From Solirubrobacterales bacterium (GTDB taxonomy: Bacteria > Actinomycetota > Thermoleophilia > Solirubrobacterales > Solirubrobacteraceae): a DNA stretch of 55,094 nt. This document shows positions 7,083-17,427 of this stretch, piece after piece; the stretch's first letter is position 1, and each line of letters opens with the position of its first letter. The position numbers were made by a program, and so were the translations under genes. The stretch is taken from positions 1 through 55,094 of the forward strand of contig JAFAXX010000031.1 of the NCBI GenBank assembly GCA_019240655.1, given 5' to 3'. Below the pieces are notes generated by a model. It was not told the DNA's origin, did not search any database, and worked only from the letters and a program-made list of their open reading frames with translations.

Positions 7083-8747
7083 ATGCCAGCAGCCACGGCA
7101 AGACGACAGAGCCGGACCAAGATTCACGACAAGATCCAGGAGCTTTCGTGGAATCCGACGTTCGCGACGCCTGTCGACAAGTATCCGACGGACTACACCT
7201 TCGAGAAGGCGCCCAAGAAGGACCCGATGAAGCAGGTCCTGCGCTCCTACTTCCCGATGGAGGAGGAGAAGGACCAGCGCGTGTTTGGGGCGATGGACGG
7301 CGCCGTCCGCGGGAACATGTTCCGTCACGTCCAGCAGCGCTGGATGGAATGGCAGAAGCTGTTCTTAAGCATCATCCCGTTCCCGGAGATCTCGGCCGCG
7401 CGCGCGATGCCGCTCGCGATCAACGCGGTGCCAAACCCCGAGGTCCACAACGGGCTAGCGGTTCAGATGATCGATGAGGTACGCCACTCGACGATCCAGA
7501 TGAACCTTAAGCGGCTGTACATGAACCACTACATCGACCCGGCCGGATTCGACATCACCGAGAAGGCGTTCTCGAACTGCTACGCCGGGACGATCGGCCG
7601 TCAGTTCGGGGAGGGATTCATCACCGGTGACGCGATCACAGCGGCCGACATCTACCTGACGATCGTCGCGGAGACCGCGTTCACCAACACCCTGTTTGTA
7701 GCGATGCCTTCGGAGGCGGCAGCGAACGGCGACTACCTGCTGCCGACCGTGTTCCACTCCGTCCAATCGGATGAATCGCGGCACATCTCCAACGGCTACT
7801 CGATCATCCTGATGGCGCTCGCCGACGAGCGCAACCGTGAGCTGCTGGCGCGCGACCTGCGCTACGCGTGGTGGAACAACCACGCGGTCGTGGACGCGGC
7901 GATTGGGACGTTCATCGAGTACGGCACCAAGGACCGCCGCAAGGACCGCGAGAGCTACGCCGAGGCGTGGCGTCGCTGGATCTACGACGACTACTACCGC
8001 AGCTACCTGATGCCGCTCGAGAAGTACGGCCTCGAAGTGCCGCACGATCTGGTCGAGGAGGCCTGGAACCGCATCTGGAACAAGGGCTACATCCACGAGG
8101 TCGCGCAGTTCTTCGCCACCGGTTGGCCCGTCAACTACTGGCGGATCGACCCGATGACCGACGAGGACTTCGAGTGGTTCGAGCACAAGTATCCGGGCTG
8201 GTATGACAAGTACGGCAAGTGGTGGGAGAACTACAGCCGGCTGCGGCACCCCAACGGGCACGGCCCGATCGCGTTTGAGGACGTCAACTACCAGTACCCG
8301 CATCGCTGCTGGACTTGCATGGTTCCGTGCCTGATTCGCGAGGACCTGGTGGTCGACAAGGTCGACGATCAGTGGCGGACCTACTGCTCGGAGACCTGCC
8401 GGTGGACCGACAAGGTCGCGTTCCGACCCGAGTACAAGGGCCGCGACACCCCGTCGATGGGTCGCCTGACCGGCAAGCGCGAGTGGGAGACCCTCTACCA
8501 CAACTGGGATCTGGCGGACATTCAGAAGGATCTCGGTTACGTGCGCGACGACGGCAAGACGTTGATCCCGCAGCCGCACATGGATCTAGATGATCCGAAG
8601 AAGTTGTGGACGCTCGACGACTGCAAGGGATATCCGTTCCCGAGCCCGAACATCATGCTCAACGAGATGTCCGACCAGGAGCGCGAGGAGTTCGCCACCC
8701 AATACAAGGCGGGCGGCCCGGGCGGCCGCTACGCAGGGCGCGCATAG
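7083..8747 (+). CDS. prmA: Propane monooxygenase hydroxylase alpha subunit (soluble diiron)
   Basis: A 554-residue catalytic subunit of a soluble diiron monooxygenase, which inserts oxygen into short alkanes. The diiron ligands are visible with the spacing of the MmoX/PrmA families: Glu102 (PFPEISAA), Glu132 and His135 (IDEVRHS), Glu197 (VAETAF), Glu231 and His234 (SDESRHI). The C-terminal half carries CWTCMVPC and YCSETC. Overall it looks like PrmA of Gordonia/Rhodococcus (propane 2-monooxygenase, group 5), and length is close to that family (about 540-550). GGGAGGGAG precedes the ATG. It is the first gene of prmABCD-groEL. Substrate range (propane, methane or others) cannot be read from sequence alone. 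Confidence 0.95.
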   Translation: MPAATARRQSRTKIHDKIQELSWNPTFATPVDKYPTDYTFEKAPKKDPMKQVLRSYFPMEEEKDQRVFGAMDGAVRGNMFRHVQQRWMEWQKLFLSIIPFPEISAARAMPLAINAVPNPEVHNGLAVQMIDEVRHSTIQMNLKRLYMNHYIDPAGFDITEKAFSNCYAGTIGRQFGEGFITGDAITAADIYLTIVAETAFTNTLFVAMPSEAAANGDYLLPTVFHSVQSDESRHISNGYSIILMALADERNRELLARDLRYAWWNNHAVVDAAIGTFIEYGTKDRRKDRESYAEAWRRWIYDDYYRSYLMPLEKYGLEVPHDLVEEAWNRIWNKGYIHEVAQFFATGWPVNYWRIDPMTDEDFEWFEHKYPGWYDKYGKWWENYSRLRHPNGHGPIAFEDVNYQYPHRCWTCMVPCLIREDLVVDKVDDQWRTYCSETCRWTDKVAFRPEYKGRDTPSMGRLTGKREWETLYHNWDLADIQKDLGYVRDDGKTLIPQPHMDLDDPKKLWTLDDCKGYPFPSPNIMLNEMSDQEREEFATQYKAGGPGGRYAGRA

Positions 8748-8783
8748 CCCGATACGCCAGACGGAGCCTCGGGCGATGCAAGC

Positions 8784-8813
8784 AAGTGACCGCCGCCAAC
8801 GCGGCGGTCACTT
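8784..8813 (+). other. Strong intercistronic hairpin between prmA and prmB
   Basis: A perfect 13-base stem (AAGTGACCGCCGC pairing with GCGGCGGTCACTT) with loop CAAC lies in the 97-base gap between prmA and prmB. No U tract follows, so it is more likely an mRNA-stabilising or partial-termination element that keeps prmA message in excess over the reductase. Confidence 0.6.
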
Positions 8814-8844
8814 CGCCCGCGAGCGAACGGGCTGAGGAGGCGGC

Positions 8845-9903
8845 ATGGCCCAGCGGCACACTGTCACGTTCGAGCCGGTCGACATCGAGATCGAGGTCTC
8901 CGAGGACGAAACGATCCTCGAGGGCGCGTTTCGGCAGGGGATCATGCTCGCGCACGGGTGCAAGGAGGGGCAGTGCTCGGCGTGCAAGTCGTTTCTGATC
9001 GAGGGCGAGGTCGATCTCGAGCGCTATTCGACGTTCGCGCTTGCCGACTACGAGCAGGAGGAGGGCTACACGCTTCTGTGCCGGGCCCACGCCTTTTCCG
9101 ACCTTGTGGTCGAGCTCCTCCACTACGACGAGGAGATGCTGACCTCGGGCGTACCGATCCGGGCGCTCAAGACGAAGGTCGACACCATCGAGCCTCTGAC
9201 CCACGACATCTACAAGCTGAGCCTGACGCTCGAGGGCGAGGAGCCGCTCGAGTTCCACGCCGGCCAGTACGTCGATATCGCAATTCCCGGAAGCGACAGC
9301 AGCCGCTCGTTCTCGATGTCCAACACGCCGTCGGTTGCCGATCGGCTCGAGTTCATGATCAAGATCTACCCGGAGGGACGGTTCTCGCGCCTGCTCAAGG
9401 ACGAGCTGGTGCCGGGTCAGGAGCTTCACGTGAAGGGGCCCTACGGCGTCTTCATCCTGCGCGAGCACTCCGACGCCGACCTGATCTTCATCGGTGGGGG
9501 CGCCGGGATGGCGCCGATCTGGTCACTGCTCAACTCGATGGCCGAGCGCGGGATCGAACGCAAGGTCACCTACTACTACGGTGCGCGCACGCGTAAGGAC
9601 CTGTTCCACATCGATCAACTGCAATATTTGTCCGACCGCCTGTCGGGCTTTCGTTTCGTCCCGGCCCTATCGGAGCCGGCACCCGACGAGGACTGGGACG
9701 GAGAGGTCGGCCTGATCACCGACGTGGTCGATCGTCTCGAGGGCGATCTTAGCGGCCGCGAGGCGTACCTATGCGGGCCGCCGCCGATGATCGACGCCTC
9801 GATCCCGATGCTCGGCGCCCACGGGATCCCCGAGGCCCGAATCTTCTACGACAAGTTCACCGTCACTGCCAGCGAGGAGGAGCAAGAACGCGCACGAGCT
9901 TGA
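8845..9903 (+). CDS. prmB: Propane monooxygenase NADH reductase (2Fe-2S/FAD)
   Basis: A 352-residue reductase that passes electrons from NADH through FAD and a 2Fe-2S cluster to the hydroxylase. The N-terminal plant-type ferredoxin domain has Cys39, Cys44, Cys47 and Cys79 (CKEGQCSACK...LLC). The flavin motif is RSFSMSN and the NAD motif is GGGAGMAPI, followed by CGPPPMID near the C-terminus. This domain order is that of MmoC/PrmB. A GAGGAGG-type ribosome site precedes the ATG. It lies downstream of prmA behind a hairpin and 89 bases before prmC. Confidence 0.94.
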   Translation: MAQRHTVTFEPVDIEIEVSEDETILEGAFRQGIMLAHGCKEGQCSACKSFLIEGEVDLERYSTFALADYEQEEGYTLLCRAHAFSDLVVELLHYDEEMLTSGVPIRALKTKVDTIEPLTHDIYKLSLTLEGEEPLEFHAGQYVDIAIPGSDSSRSFSMSNTPSVADRLEFMIKIYPEGRFSRLLKDELVPGQELHVKGPYGVFILREHSDADLIFIGGGAGMAPIWSLLNSMAERGIERKVTYYYGARTRKDLFHIDQLQYLSDRLSGFRFVPALSEPAPDEDWDGEVGLITDVVDRLEGDLSGREAYLCGPPPMIDASIPMLGAHGIPEARIFYDKFTVTASEEEQERARA

Positions 9904-9992
9904 GCGACGTGCGAGAAGAGCAAGGTCACCGGCCCGCGGCCCCGCCGCAAGGCGGAGCCAGGCCACGGAATGAGAAGAAAGGAGGACGTCAC

Positions 9993-11129
9993 GTGGCTGA
10001 CACCTTGAGTCCCGCGCAGACGCCCACGCAGACACCGACGGGGCGAGTACGGAGCGTCCCGAGACTCGTGTTCACGGACGCCGAGGCCGGCGCTCTGGAG
10101 TTCCCCAGCTCGAACAGCCGCTCGTTCAACTACTTCAAGCCGCAGCGGTTGAAAGCGACGATGTACGAGGACGTGACCGTCGATGTCCAGCCGGACCCGG
10201 CACGCTACCTCACCCAGAACTGGGTGTACGGTTTCGCCAAGGCTCCGGGCGGATATCCCACCGAGTGGACGGCAGCGAAGTCCTCCGACTGGCACTGGTT
10301 CCGCGATCCCAACCAGGAGTGGGAGCAGACCATCTACAAGAACAATGCCCGCCTGGTGCGCCAGGTCGAGCAGAACATCGCCAACGCCCGCAACGAGGGC
10401 GCATTCGAGCGGTGGTCGCCGGGGTGGTCGCGGATCGTCGCGTGGCACGTCGGCGCATGGATGCACCCAGAGCACGGCCTCGGGATGCATGTCTTTCTGC
10501 CCGCGCAGCGGGACGCTCCGACGAACATGATCAACAACGCGATCTCGGTCAACTCGATGCACAAGCTGCGGATCGCGCAGGACTTGGCGCTGTTCAACCT
10601 CGAGGCGAGCGAGGCCCGCTCGGACTTCGACGGCAAGGCTCACCTGGAGGCCTGGAACGATGATCCCGTGTGGCAGCCGGTGCGCGAGAACGCCGAGAAG
10701 CTGACCGCGATTCGCGACTGGTTGGAGGCGGTCGTCGCGGCGAACCTCGCGTTCGAGCCGCTCGTCGGCGAGCTGTTCCGAGGGGGCTATGTGATGGCGA
10801 CGGCAGCGGCGAACGGAGACTTCGTCACGCCGTCGATCATGGGCGTCGCCGAGAGCGACCTCGAGCGCGACCTCGGCTACACAAAAGATCTGATCGGAGG
10901 GCTGACGAGCGATCAGGAGCACGGCCGGCAGAACATCGAGCTGGTCGGTGAGTGGCTGTCACGGTGGATTCCGGAAAGCCTGGCGGCGGCGCGATCGCTG
11001 GCGCCGGTCTTCTCGGAGGCGGAAAACTCGCCGGTGACATTCGAGGACACGTTGTCGCGCGCCCGCGAGCGCGTGCGCGCGATTCTCGGTGAGCTCGAGA
11101 TCCCGACACCGAAGGAGCTTGATCAATGA
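9993..11129 (+). CDS. prmC: Propane monooxygenase hydroxylase beta subunit
   Basis: A 378-residue non-catalytic partner of PrmA; it has the ferritin-like fold of the family but no complete diiron ligand set. The GTG start follows GGAGG by seven bases, and the protein then begins [27 protein letters not shown], matching the usual N-terminus of PrmC/MimC. The internal segments [17 protein letters not shown] and [10 protein letters not shown] are characteristic of the small hydroxylase subunit. Its stop overlaps the ATG of prmD by four bases, giving translational coupling. Confidence 0.93.
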   Translation: MADTLSPAQTPTQTPTGRVRSVPRLVFTDAEAGALEFPSSNSRSFNYFKPQRLKATMYEDVTVDVQPDPARYLTQNWVYGFAKAPGGYPTEWTAAKSSDWHWFRDPNQEWEQTIYKNNARLVRQVEQNIANARNEGAFERWSPGWSRIVAWHVGAWMHPEHGLGMHVFLPAQRDAPTNMINNAISVNSMHKLRIAQDLALFNLEASEARSDFDGKAHLEAWNDDPVWQPVRENAEKLTAIRDWLEAVVAANLAFEPLVGELFRGGYVMATAAANGDFVTPSIMGVAESDLERDLGYTKDLIGGLTSDQEHGRQNIELVGEWLSRWIPESLAAARSLAPVFSEAENSPVTFEDTLSRARERVRAILGELEIPTPKELDQ

Positions 11130-11479
11130 CGAATTCGCCTTTGGAGTTCCACCGCGAGTCCTCGCACCGGTGCGGTGTGACCCTGATGGACAACCAGGTG
11201 GGACACGCCGTCGCCGCCGCCATGCAAGGCAAGCCCGGCGTCACCGTCACCCAGCTCCCGTCGATGATCCGGGTCGACGCCGATCGCCGCGTCGAGTTCG
11301 ACTTTGATGAACTGACGGAAGCGGTCGGCGAGGAATTCGACCAGAACGCGTTCGAAGAGATCATGTCGACCCACTACGGGCGAATGGTCGCGCTCGATGA
11401 TCGGATGATTCTGTTCTCGGACCCCGAGGACGCTGCCGAGTACCTCGGCTTCGACCTCAAACCGGTGTCGGTAAGCTAG
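11126..11479 (+). CDS. prmD: Propane monooxygenase coupling (effector) protein
   Basis: A 117-residue cofactor-free regulatory protein of the MmoB/DmpM family. It binds the hydroxylase and tunes oxygen activation and coupling. [21 protein letters not shown] and [23 protein letters not shown] are typical of the family, and length is in its normal range (about 100-140). It overlaps prmC by four bases and is followed by a hairpin and then groEL. Confidence 0.92.
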   Translation: MTNSPLEFHRESSHRCGVTLMDNQVGHAVAAAMQGKPGVTVTQLPSMIRVDADRRVEFDFDELTEAVGEEFDQNAFEEIMSTHYGRMVALDDRMILFSDPEDAAEYLGFDLKPVSVS

Positions 11480-11490
11480 TCCCGCGTGCG

Positions 11491-11522
11491 GCCGGCGATA
11501 CGCTCCGTCGCGTGTCGCCGGC
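11491..11522 (+). other. Intercistronic hairpin between prmD and groEL
   Basis: GCCGGCGATACGC pairs with GCGTGTCGCCGGC (13 base pairs, one G-U) around a six-base loop, 11 bases after the prmD stop. There is no U run. It may stabilise the prmABCD message or lower groEL expression. A second perfect palindrome, CACGCCGGCGTG, lies further down the same gap. Confidence 0.5.
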
Positions 11523-11621
11523 TCGGCCGTGCCGGCGGACCGAGCGCCCACGCCGGCGTGTCGTGCGATGCCGCGAGGCCGGCTTCTCGAGCCAACCCGC
11601 AGTGACGGAGGCTATCTGTAA

Positions 11622-13289
<1,668 letters not shown>

Positions 13290-13324
13290 CGGCGGCTCCC
13301 GTCTGATGCGACTATTTTCTCGGC

Positions 13325-14167
13325 TCAGAATAGACCCTCGAACGCTGGAGTGCGGCTCTCGCCGCGCAGCGCGGTGGAGATCTGGGTGGCAGCCTGGCGG
13401 GTGAGGCGGATCATTCGCTTGAGCTCGTCCGCGGGGCTGGTAGCGGTCGTCGCGAGGCCAACCGCGCCAGCAACCGTGCCGCTCTCGTAGCTCACGGGCA
13501 CGGCAACGCAGTAGAGGTTGTTGGCGAACTCCTCGAAGTCCGTGGCGTAGCCACGCGTTCTCACCTCCTTGAGGTGAGCCTCCAGCTTCGTCGCGTCGGT
13601 GATCGTACGTCGAGTGAACGCCCGCAGCTCATGCCGCTCGATGTAGCGGTTGATCGCTGCGCTGCCACCGGCGGCGATCAGCACTTTGCCGAGCGCGAGC
13701 GCGTGCGAAGGGCCGGTGAAGCCCTGGGACACGCCGACCGGCGGGCAATCGGGCGGGGAGTAGACGTGAGTCACTACGACGTCGTCAGTCCCCGACAGGA
13801 CGGCGTAGTACGCCGTACGGTCCGCGAGCCGCGCGAGGTCGTGCAGGACCGGCTCGACGACCGCGGCGCTCCCCGACCTCCGGGAGCGCTCGAACAACAC
13901 GCCGACCGTCGCGCCGAGCCGGTACCCGGCGTGGTGGGGGAGCTTCTCGATATAGCCTTCGTCGAGCAGGATCCCGACCAGGTGATAGCAGGTGGACACG
14001 CTGATCCCGAGGTCATGGGCGAGCGCCTTGACCGTCAATCGCTCGCCCCCAGTGCTCACCCGGTCGATGATGCGAAAGACCCGCCGAGTGCTCGCGTAGC
14101 TCCGATGACTGGCGCCCGCGAGCTCGCCGAACAGCGCGTCGCCGTCGCCGGTCGCCGGGGTCACCAT
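13325..14167 (-). CDS. IclR-family transcriptional regulator
   Basis: A 280-residue regulator with an N-terminal winged helix (YASTRRVFRIIDRVSTGGERLTVKALAHDLGISVSTCYHLVGILLDEGYIEK, residues ~24-75 in outline) and a C-terminal IclR effector domain (RGYATDFEEFANNLYCVAVPV; VAGAVGLATT). It faces the prm operon, converging on groEL with 35 bases between the stops. Position makes it the best local candidate for controlling prmABCD or the adjacent MFS transporter. The effector is unknown. Confidence 0.88.
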   Translation of the reverse strand: MVTPATGDGDALFGELAGASHRSYASTRRVFRIIDRVSTGGERLTVKALAHDLGISVSTCYHLVGILLDEGYIEKLPHHAGYRLGATVGVLFERSRRSGSAAVVEPVLHDLARLADRTAYYAVLSGTDDVVVTHVYSPPDCPPVGVSQGFTGPSHALALGKVLIAAGGSAAINRYIERHELRAFTRRTITDATKLEAHLKEVRTRGYATDFEEFANNLYCVAVPVSYESGTVAGAVGLATTATSPADELKRMIRLTRQAATQISTALRGESRTPAFEGLF

Positions 14168-14348
14168 TGCTGCACCCGGCTTGCGCGCCCGATCGGCCTG
14201 TGCGCGGTATCAGGCGAGCGTGAGCGGGTCATTTGAATCGCGACGGCGCGATCCGTTGCCGACGATGGGGCAAGTCATTCCTCTGCGGGAGTCGCTGCTG
14301 GCAGAAGTCTAAGCGCTCGGGAGCATTGGGGAAGGTCGGTCAAGGTGG

Positions 14349-14520
14349 GTGGGCTCGGGTGTACGCGCCCGCCAAACGCTGCCGCGTCAGCGCGATGTCG
14401 GCAGTGGCATCAACGACACATTTCGCCAGGGCGGCATTCCGCTCGGCGTGGCCTGCTACGGGGCTCTCGTTCGGCGGGCGCCGCCCAGCGACATCGAGCG
14501 GTCGGCGGCACACGTCGAGG
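14349..14520 (+). pseudogene. Decayed 3' fragment of a DHA2-type (EmrB-like) MFS transporter
   Basis: Within the 553-base stretch between the IclR gene and the next permease, one frame reads VGSGINDTFRQGGIPLGVACYGALV (about 14394-14470). This matches the well-known SGxNNTFRQxGxxxGxAxxG helix of DHA2 drug exporters. Upstream and downstream text in the frame is not membrane-like and there is no plausible start, so only a worn remnant is left. The rest of 14168-14720 shows no gene I can support, apart from the promoter region of the following MFS gene. Confidence 0.55.
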
Positions 14521-14720
14521 GCTCGAGCACGGCGCCGGCAGCCTTGCCGGGCTCAACCCGTCCTGGCAACAGCGCCTGTCGACCTGGGTGGATTCAAAGC
14601 CGGACGCTGAGGTGTCGCTCGCCCTGATGGTCACCCCCCGTTTCACGGCCGATCATCGGGTTTTCCCCCGGACGCCCTCGGGTACGACCCCGCGGAATAC
14701 CAGAAAAGGGCGGGTCGCAG

Positions 14721-16199
14721 ATGAGTTCAAGCTCCATCGGGAGAAGCCTGTCGGACGTCGCGGAACCCTCAACGGGGGCTCACACCCCCCGGTCGATCCT
14801 CGCCCGCCTCGACCGGATCGACGCCTGGTCGATGCCGTTCATCTTCATCGGGATCATCGGCACCGGGTTCCTGTTCGCGTTCTACGACGTGTTCGACATC
14901 AACGTGTCGTTCATCCAGAGCTGCGTGGCCCTCAAGCACGGCTGCACGCCGGCCAACGCGGTCACCGCCCTGCGCGTCCCGGTCGTCCTCAACCTCGGCG
15001 GCTACGTCATCGGCGCGCTGCTCCTGGCCCCGATCTCGGACCGCATCGGGCGGCGCAACATGCTGCTGTTCACGATGCTCCTCACCGGTGTGGGTTCGCT
15101 GTACAACGCGCTCGCCCCGGACTACGCCAACTTCGTACTGGCCCGCGTGGTCACCGGCATCGGCGTGGGTGCCGACCTGGCCATCGTCAACACCTATGTA
15201 GGGGAGGTCGCGCCGCGCCGCAACCGCGCGCGCTGGATCTCGGTGATCTTCGTCATGTCCTCGCTCGGGGCGCTCCTGGGCATCTGGCTCGGCCTCTTCC
15301 TGACCACCGGGCCCGCTCCGTGGCCGCACGGGCTGTCGTTCGCGCAGGCCAGTCCTAGCTTCACCGACGGCTGGCGCTGGATGTACGCGATCGGGGCGGT
15401 GCTGGCCGCGGTCGGAATCGCGCTGCGCCTCGAGCTGCCCGAATCGGCCCGTTGGCTGGTCGGCCAGGGGCGTTTCGACGAAGCCGATCGGGTGGTCAGC
15501 GGCATGGAGGCGGTCGCGGCCAAGCACGGCGAGTTGGCCCCCGTGAGCGAGGACGTCCCGGTCGACGAGAGCACTCCGCAGAGCAGCCTGGCCTTCTCGG
15601 CCCTGTTCGCCAACCGGATGTACGCGCGCCGCGTGGTCCAGCTGCTGGCGGTGTGGTTCCTGGCCTACGTCACCGTGTTCTCCTTCTCGGCCGGGTTCAC
15701 GTCGATGTTGACCTCGCTCAAGTACCCGCCGCCGGAGGCCGGGCTGATCACCGCCGTGGGCGCGTTCGGCTTCCTGGCCTGCGCGCTGTTCGCGGTCGCG
15801 TTCGCCGAGCGCCTCGAGCGGAAGTTCTGGCTGCCGATCGGGGCGGCGATCACCGTGATCGGCGGCGTGGTCGTGGCCGAGGCCGGGACGACCTCGCTGG
15901 GCATCGCCTTCGTCGGCTCGGCGATCGTGTTCTTCGGCTTCAACGTGTGGGTCCCGATGACCTATGCGCTTTCCACCGAAAGCTTTCCAACGCGTGCCCG
16001 CGTGACCGGATTCGGGCTGGTCGACGGCGTCGGTCACCTCGGGGGCGGGATCGGGGTGCTGGTGATCGCGCCCCAGATTCCGAACATGACCGTGCTCGAG
16101 GCGATGCTGGTGGTGAGCGGATTCCTGGTCGCCGCCGCCATCGTCGCCCAGTTCAGCGTCAGGACCCGCGGCCGCCACTACGAGGAAGTCTCGCCCTGA
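14721..16199 (+). CDS. MFS permease (metabolite:H+ symporter / sugar-porter-like)
   Basis: A 492-residue 12-helix major facilitator. After a hydrophilic ~35-residue N-terminus the first helix is MPFIFIGIIGTGFLFAFYDV. The loop 2-3 signature is SDRIGRRNML, PESARWLVGQG follows helix 6, and ESFPTRARVTGFG plus GHLGGGIG mark the C-terminal half, as in the sugar-porter/SV2-like branch. The cargo cannot be told; an organic acid or an alkane oxidation product is possible given its place beside prm and the IclR gene. It overlaps the convergent VOC gene by 41 bases. Confidence 0.88.
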   Translation: MSSSSIGRSLSDVAEPSTGAHTPRSILARLDRIDAWSMPFIFIGIIGTGFLFAFYDVFDINVSFIQSCVALKHGCTPANAVTALRVPVVLNLGGYVIGALLLAPISDRIGRRNMLLFTMLLTGVGSLYNALAPDYANFVLARVVTGIGVGADLAIVNTYVGEVAPRRNRARWISVIFVMSSLGALLGIWLGLFLTTGPAPWPHGLSFAQASPSFTDGWRWMYAIGAVLAAVGIALRLELPESARWLVGQGRFDEADRVVSGMEAVAAKHGELAPVSEDVPVDESTPQSSLAFSALFANRMYARRVVQLLAVWFLAYVTVFSFSAGFTSMLTSLKYPPPEAGLITAVGAFGFLACALFAVAFAERLERKFWLPIGAAITVIGGVVVAEAGTTSLGIAFVGSAIVFFGFNVWVPMTYALSTESFPTRARVTGFGLVDGVGHLGGGIGVLVIAPQIPNMTVLEAMLVVSGFLVAAAIVAQFSVRTRGRHYEEVSP

Positions 16200-16593
16200 C
16201 CGGCGCCGGCCGAGCGGTCCCGCGAGTCCCCGGCGGCGCCATTTCCGGTTCCCAGAAAGCTTCAACGATGTAACCGTCCGGATCTCGGCACTTGACGCTG
16301 ACATAGTCGGGCCCATCCCACTCCTCGACCAGCTCGATGCGATCGGCGACCAACCGCTCGCGCAGGCGCAGAACGGCCTCACGACAGGGCAGGCCGACGC
16401 CGAAGTGCATCCACGACGGACGGTGGATGGGCTCCGTCTCCGGGCCCAAAGCGAGAGCGAAGCCGGCCGCGTTGTAAAGCATCAGGACGCCGTCGTCGTA
16501 GCGCCTGGCCGGCCGTGACCCGAACCCGAAGTAGGTCTCGTAGAAACCGCGCGAGCGTGTCTGGTCCCGTACCGGAATCGCCAGGTGGTCCAT
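16159..16593 (-). CDS. VOC-superfamily (glyoxalase/dioxygenase fold) protein
   Basis: A protein of about 144 residues with a single VOC domain: MDHLAIPVRDQTRSRGFYETYFGF at the start, a mid-domain His (WMHFGVGL), and CRDPDGYIVEAFWEPE carrying the C-terminal Glu. His, His and Glu positions suit a divalent metal site. I chose the ATG at 16593; a TTG at 16605 would add four residues. The last 30 residues are Pro/Arg-rich because the gene runs into the MFS stop on the other strand. The reaction is unknown. Confidence 0.78.
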   Translation of the reverse strand: MDHLAIPVRDQTRSRGFYETYFGFGSRPARRYDDGVLMLYNAAGFALALGPETEPIHRPSWMHFGVGLPCREAVLRLRERLVADRIELVEEWDGPDYVSVKCRDPDGYIVEAFWEPEMAPPGTRGTARPAPVRARLPRSGGRGS

Positions 16594-16657
16594 CCCAGCG
16601 ATCAAGGTAACGGACAGTGACAGGATGCCGCTATGACGCCCCGGTCAAGTTACCGTA

Positions 16658-17398
16658 GTGACGCTCGTGCTCCTGCTCTTCGACATCGACGGAACGCTGC
16701 TCGAAGGCACGACCCGGCCGGTGGCCGAGGCGATGCGGACGGCCCTCGCCGACGTGCACGGCGTCGACACGAGCGCGATCCGGACGCAGATCGACACCAG
16801 CGGTCGCACCGACGGGGAGATCGCGCGGGCGATCCTCCTCGACGCCGGGGTCTGCGCGGAGCGGATCGACGCGCTGGCTGACCGGATGCGTGAGAGCTGC
16901 TGCCGGGCAATCGCTCGCTTGCTCCCGGACGATCTCAGCTCGGCCGTGCTTCCCGGCGTGCGCGAGCTGCTCGAGTGGCTGGCCGTACAGGACGACACGA
17001 GGCTCGGATTGCTGGCCGGCAACTACGAGGCGACCGCGTGGCTGAAGCTCGAGCGCGCCGGCATCAGCGACGCGTTCGCTCGCGGGCAGGGCGCGTTCGG
17101 CTCCGACGCCGAGGATCGCAGCGCCCTTCCCGAGATCGCCCGGAGACGCGCCGGCAGCGGCGCGGCGCCGTACCCCCGTCGGGAGACGATCGTGATCGGG
17201 GACACGCCCCGGGACATATCGTGTGCGCGCGCGGACGGGGTGCGGTGCGTGGCCGTGGCGAGCGGCCCCTTCCCGCCCGAGGCGCTGGCCGGCGCCGACG
17301 CGGTCGCCCGCGACGCCGTCGAGCTGCGGCGGATCCTCGCCGACGTCGGTGTTGGGCGGCCCCCCGATCCGGCCCGCGGCGCGGCCACGGCTCCGTGA
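16658..17398 (+). CDS. HAD-superfamily phosphatase
   Basis: A 246-residue HAD hydrolase. Motif I is LFDIDGTLLEG with the catalytic Asp pair near residue 9, and motif IV is VIGDTPRDISCARADG. Motif II normally reads LLTGN in this branch but here is LLAGNYEATA, so the phosphate-binding Thr is replaced by Ala. The GTG start is the first base given. A cap domain occupies roughly residues 15-85. Substrate unknown; it lies between the VOC gene (divergent) and pqqE (convergent, 29 bases). Confidence 0.82.
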   Translation: MTLVLLLFDIDGTLLEGTTRPVAEAMRTALADVHGVDTSAIRTQIDTSGRTDGEIARAILLDAGVCAERIDALADRMRESCCRAIARLLPDDLSSAVLPGVRELLEWLAVQDDTRLGLLAGNYEATAWLKLERAGISDAFARGQGAFGSDAEDRSALPEIARRRAGSGAAPYPRRETIVIGDTPRDISCARADGVRCVAVASGPFPPEALAGADAVARDAVELRRILADVGVGRPPDPARGAATAP

Positions 17399-17427
17399 CC
17401 GGCGCGCAAACGCCGCGCCGAAGTCGC

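Noticed and set aside
14769-16382. Long open frame on the minus strand opposite the MFS permease
   Set aside because: Its translation is Arg/Asp/Gly-rich and matches the mirror of a high-GC gene; the plus strand has a clear 12-helix protein.
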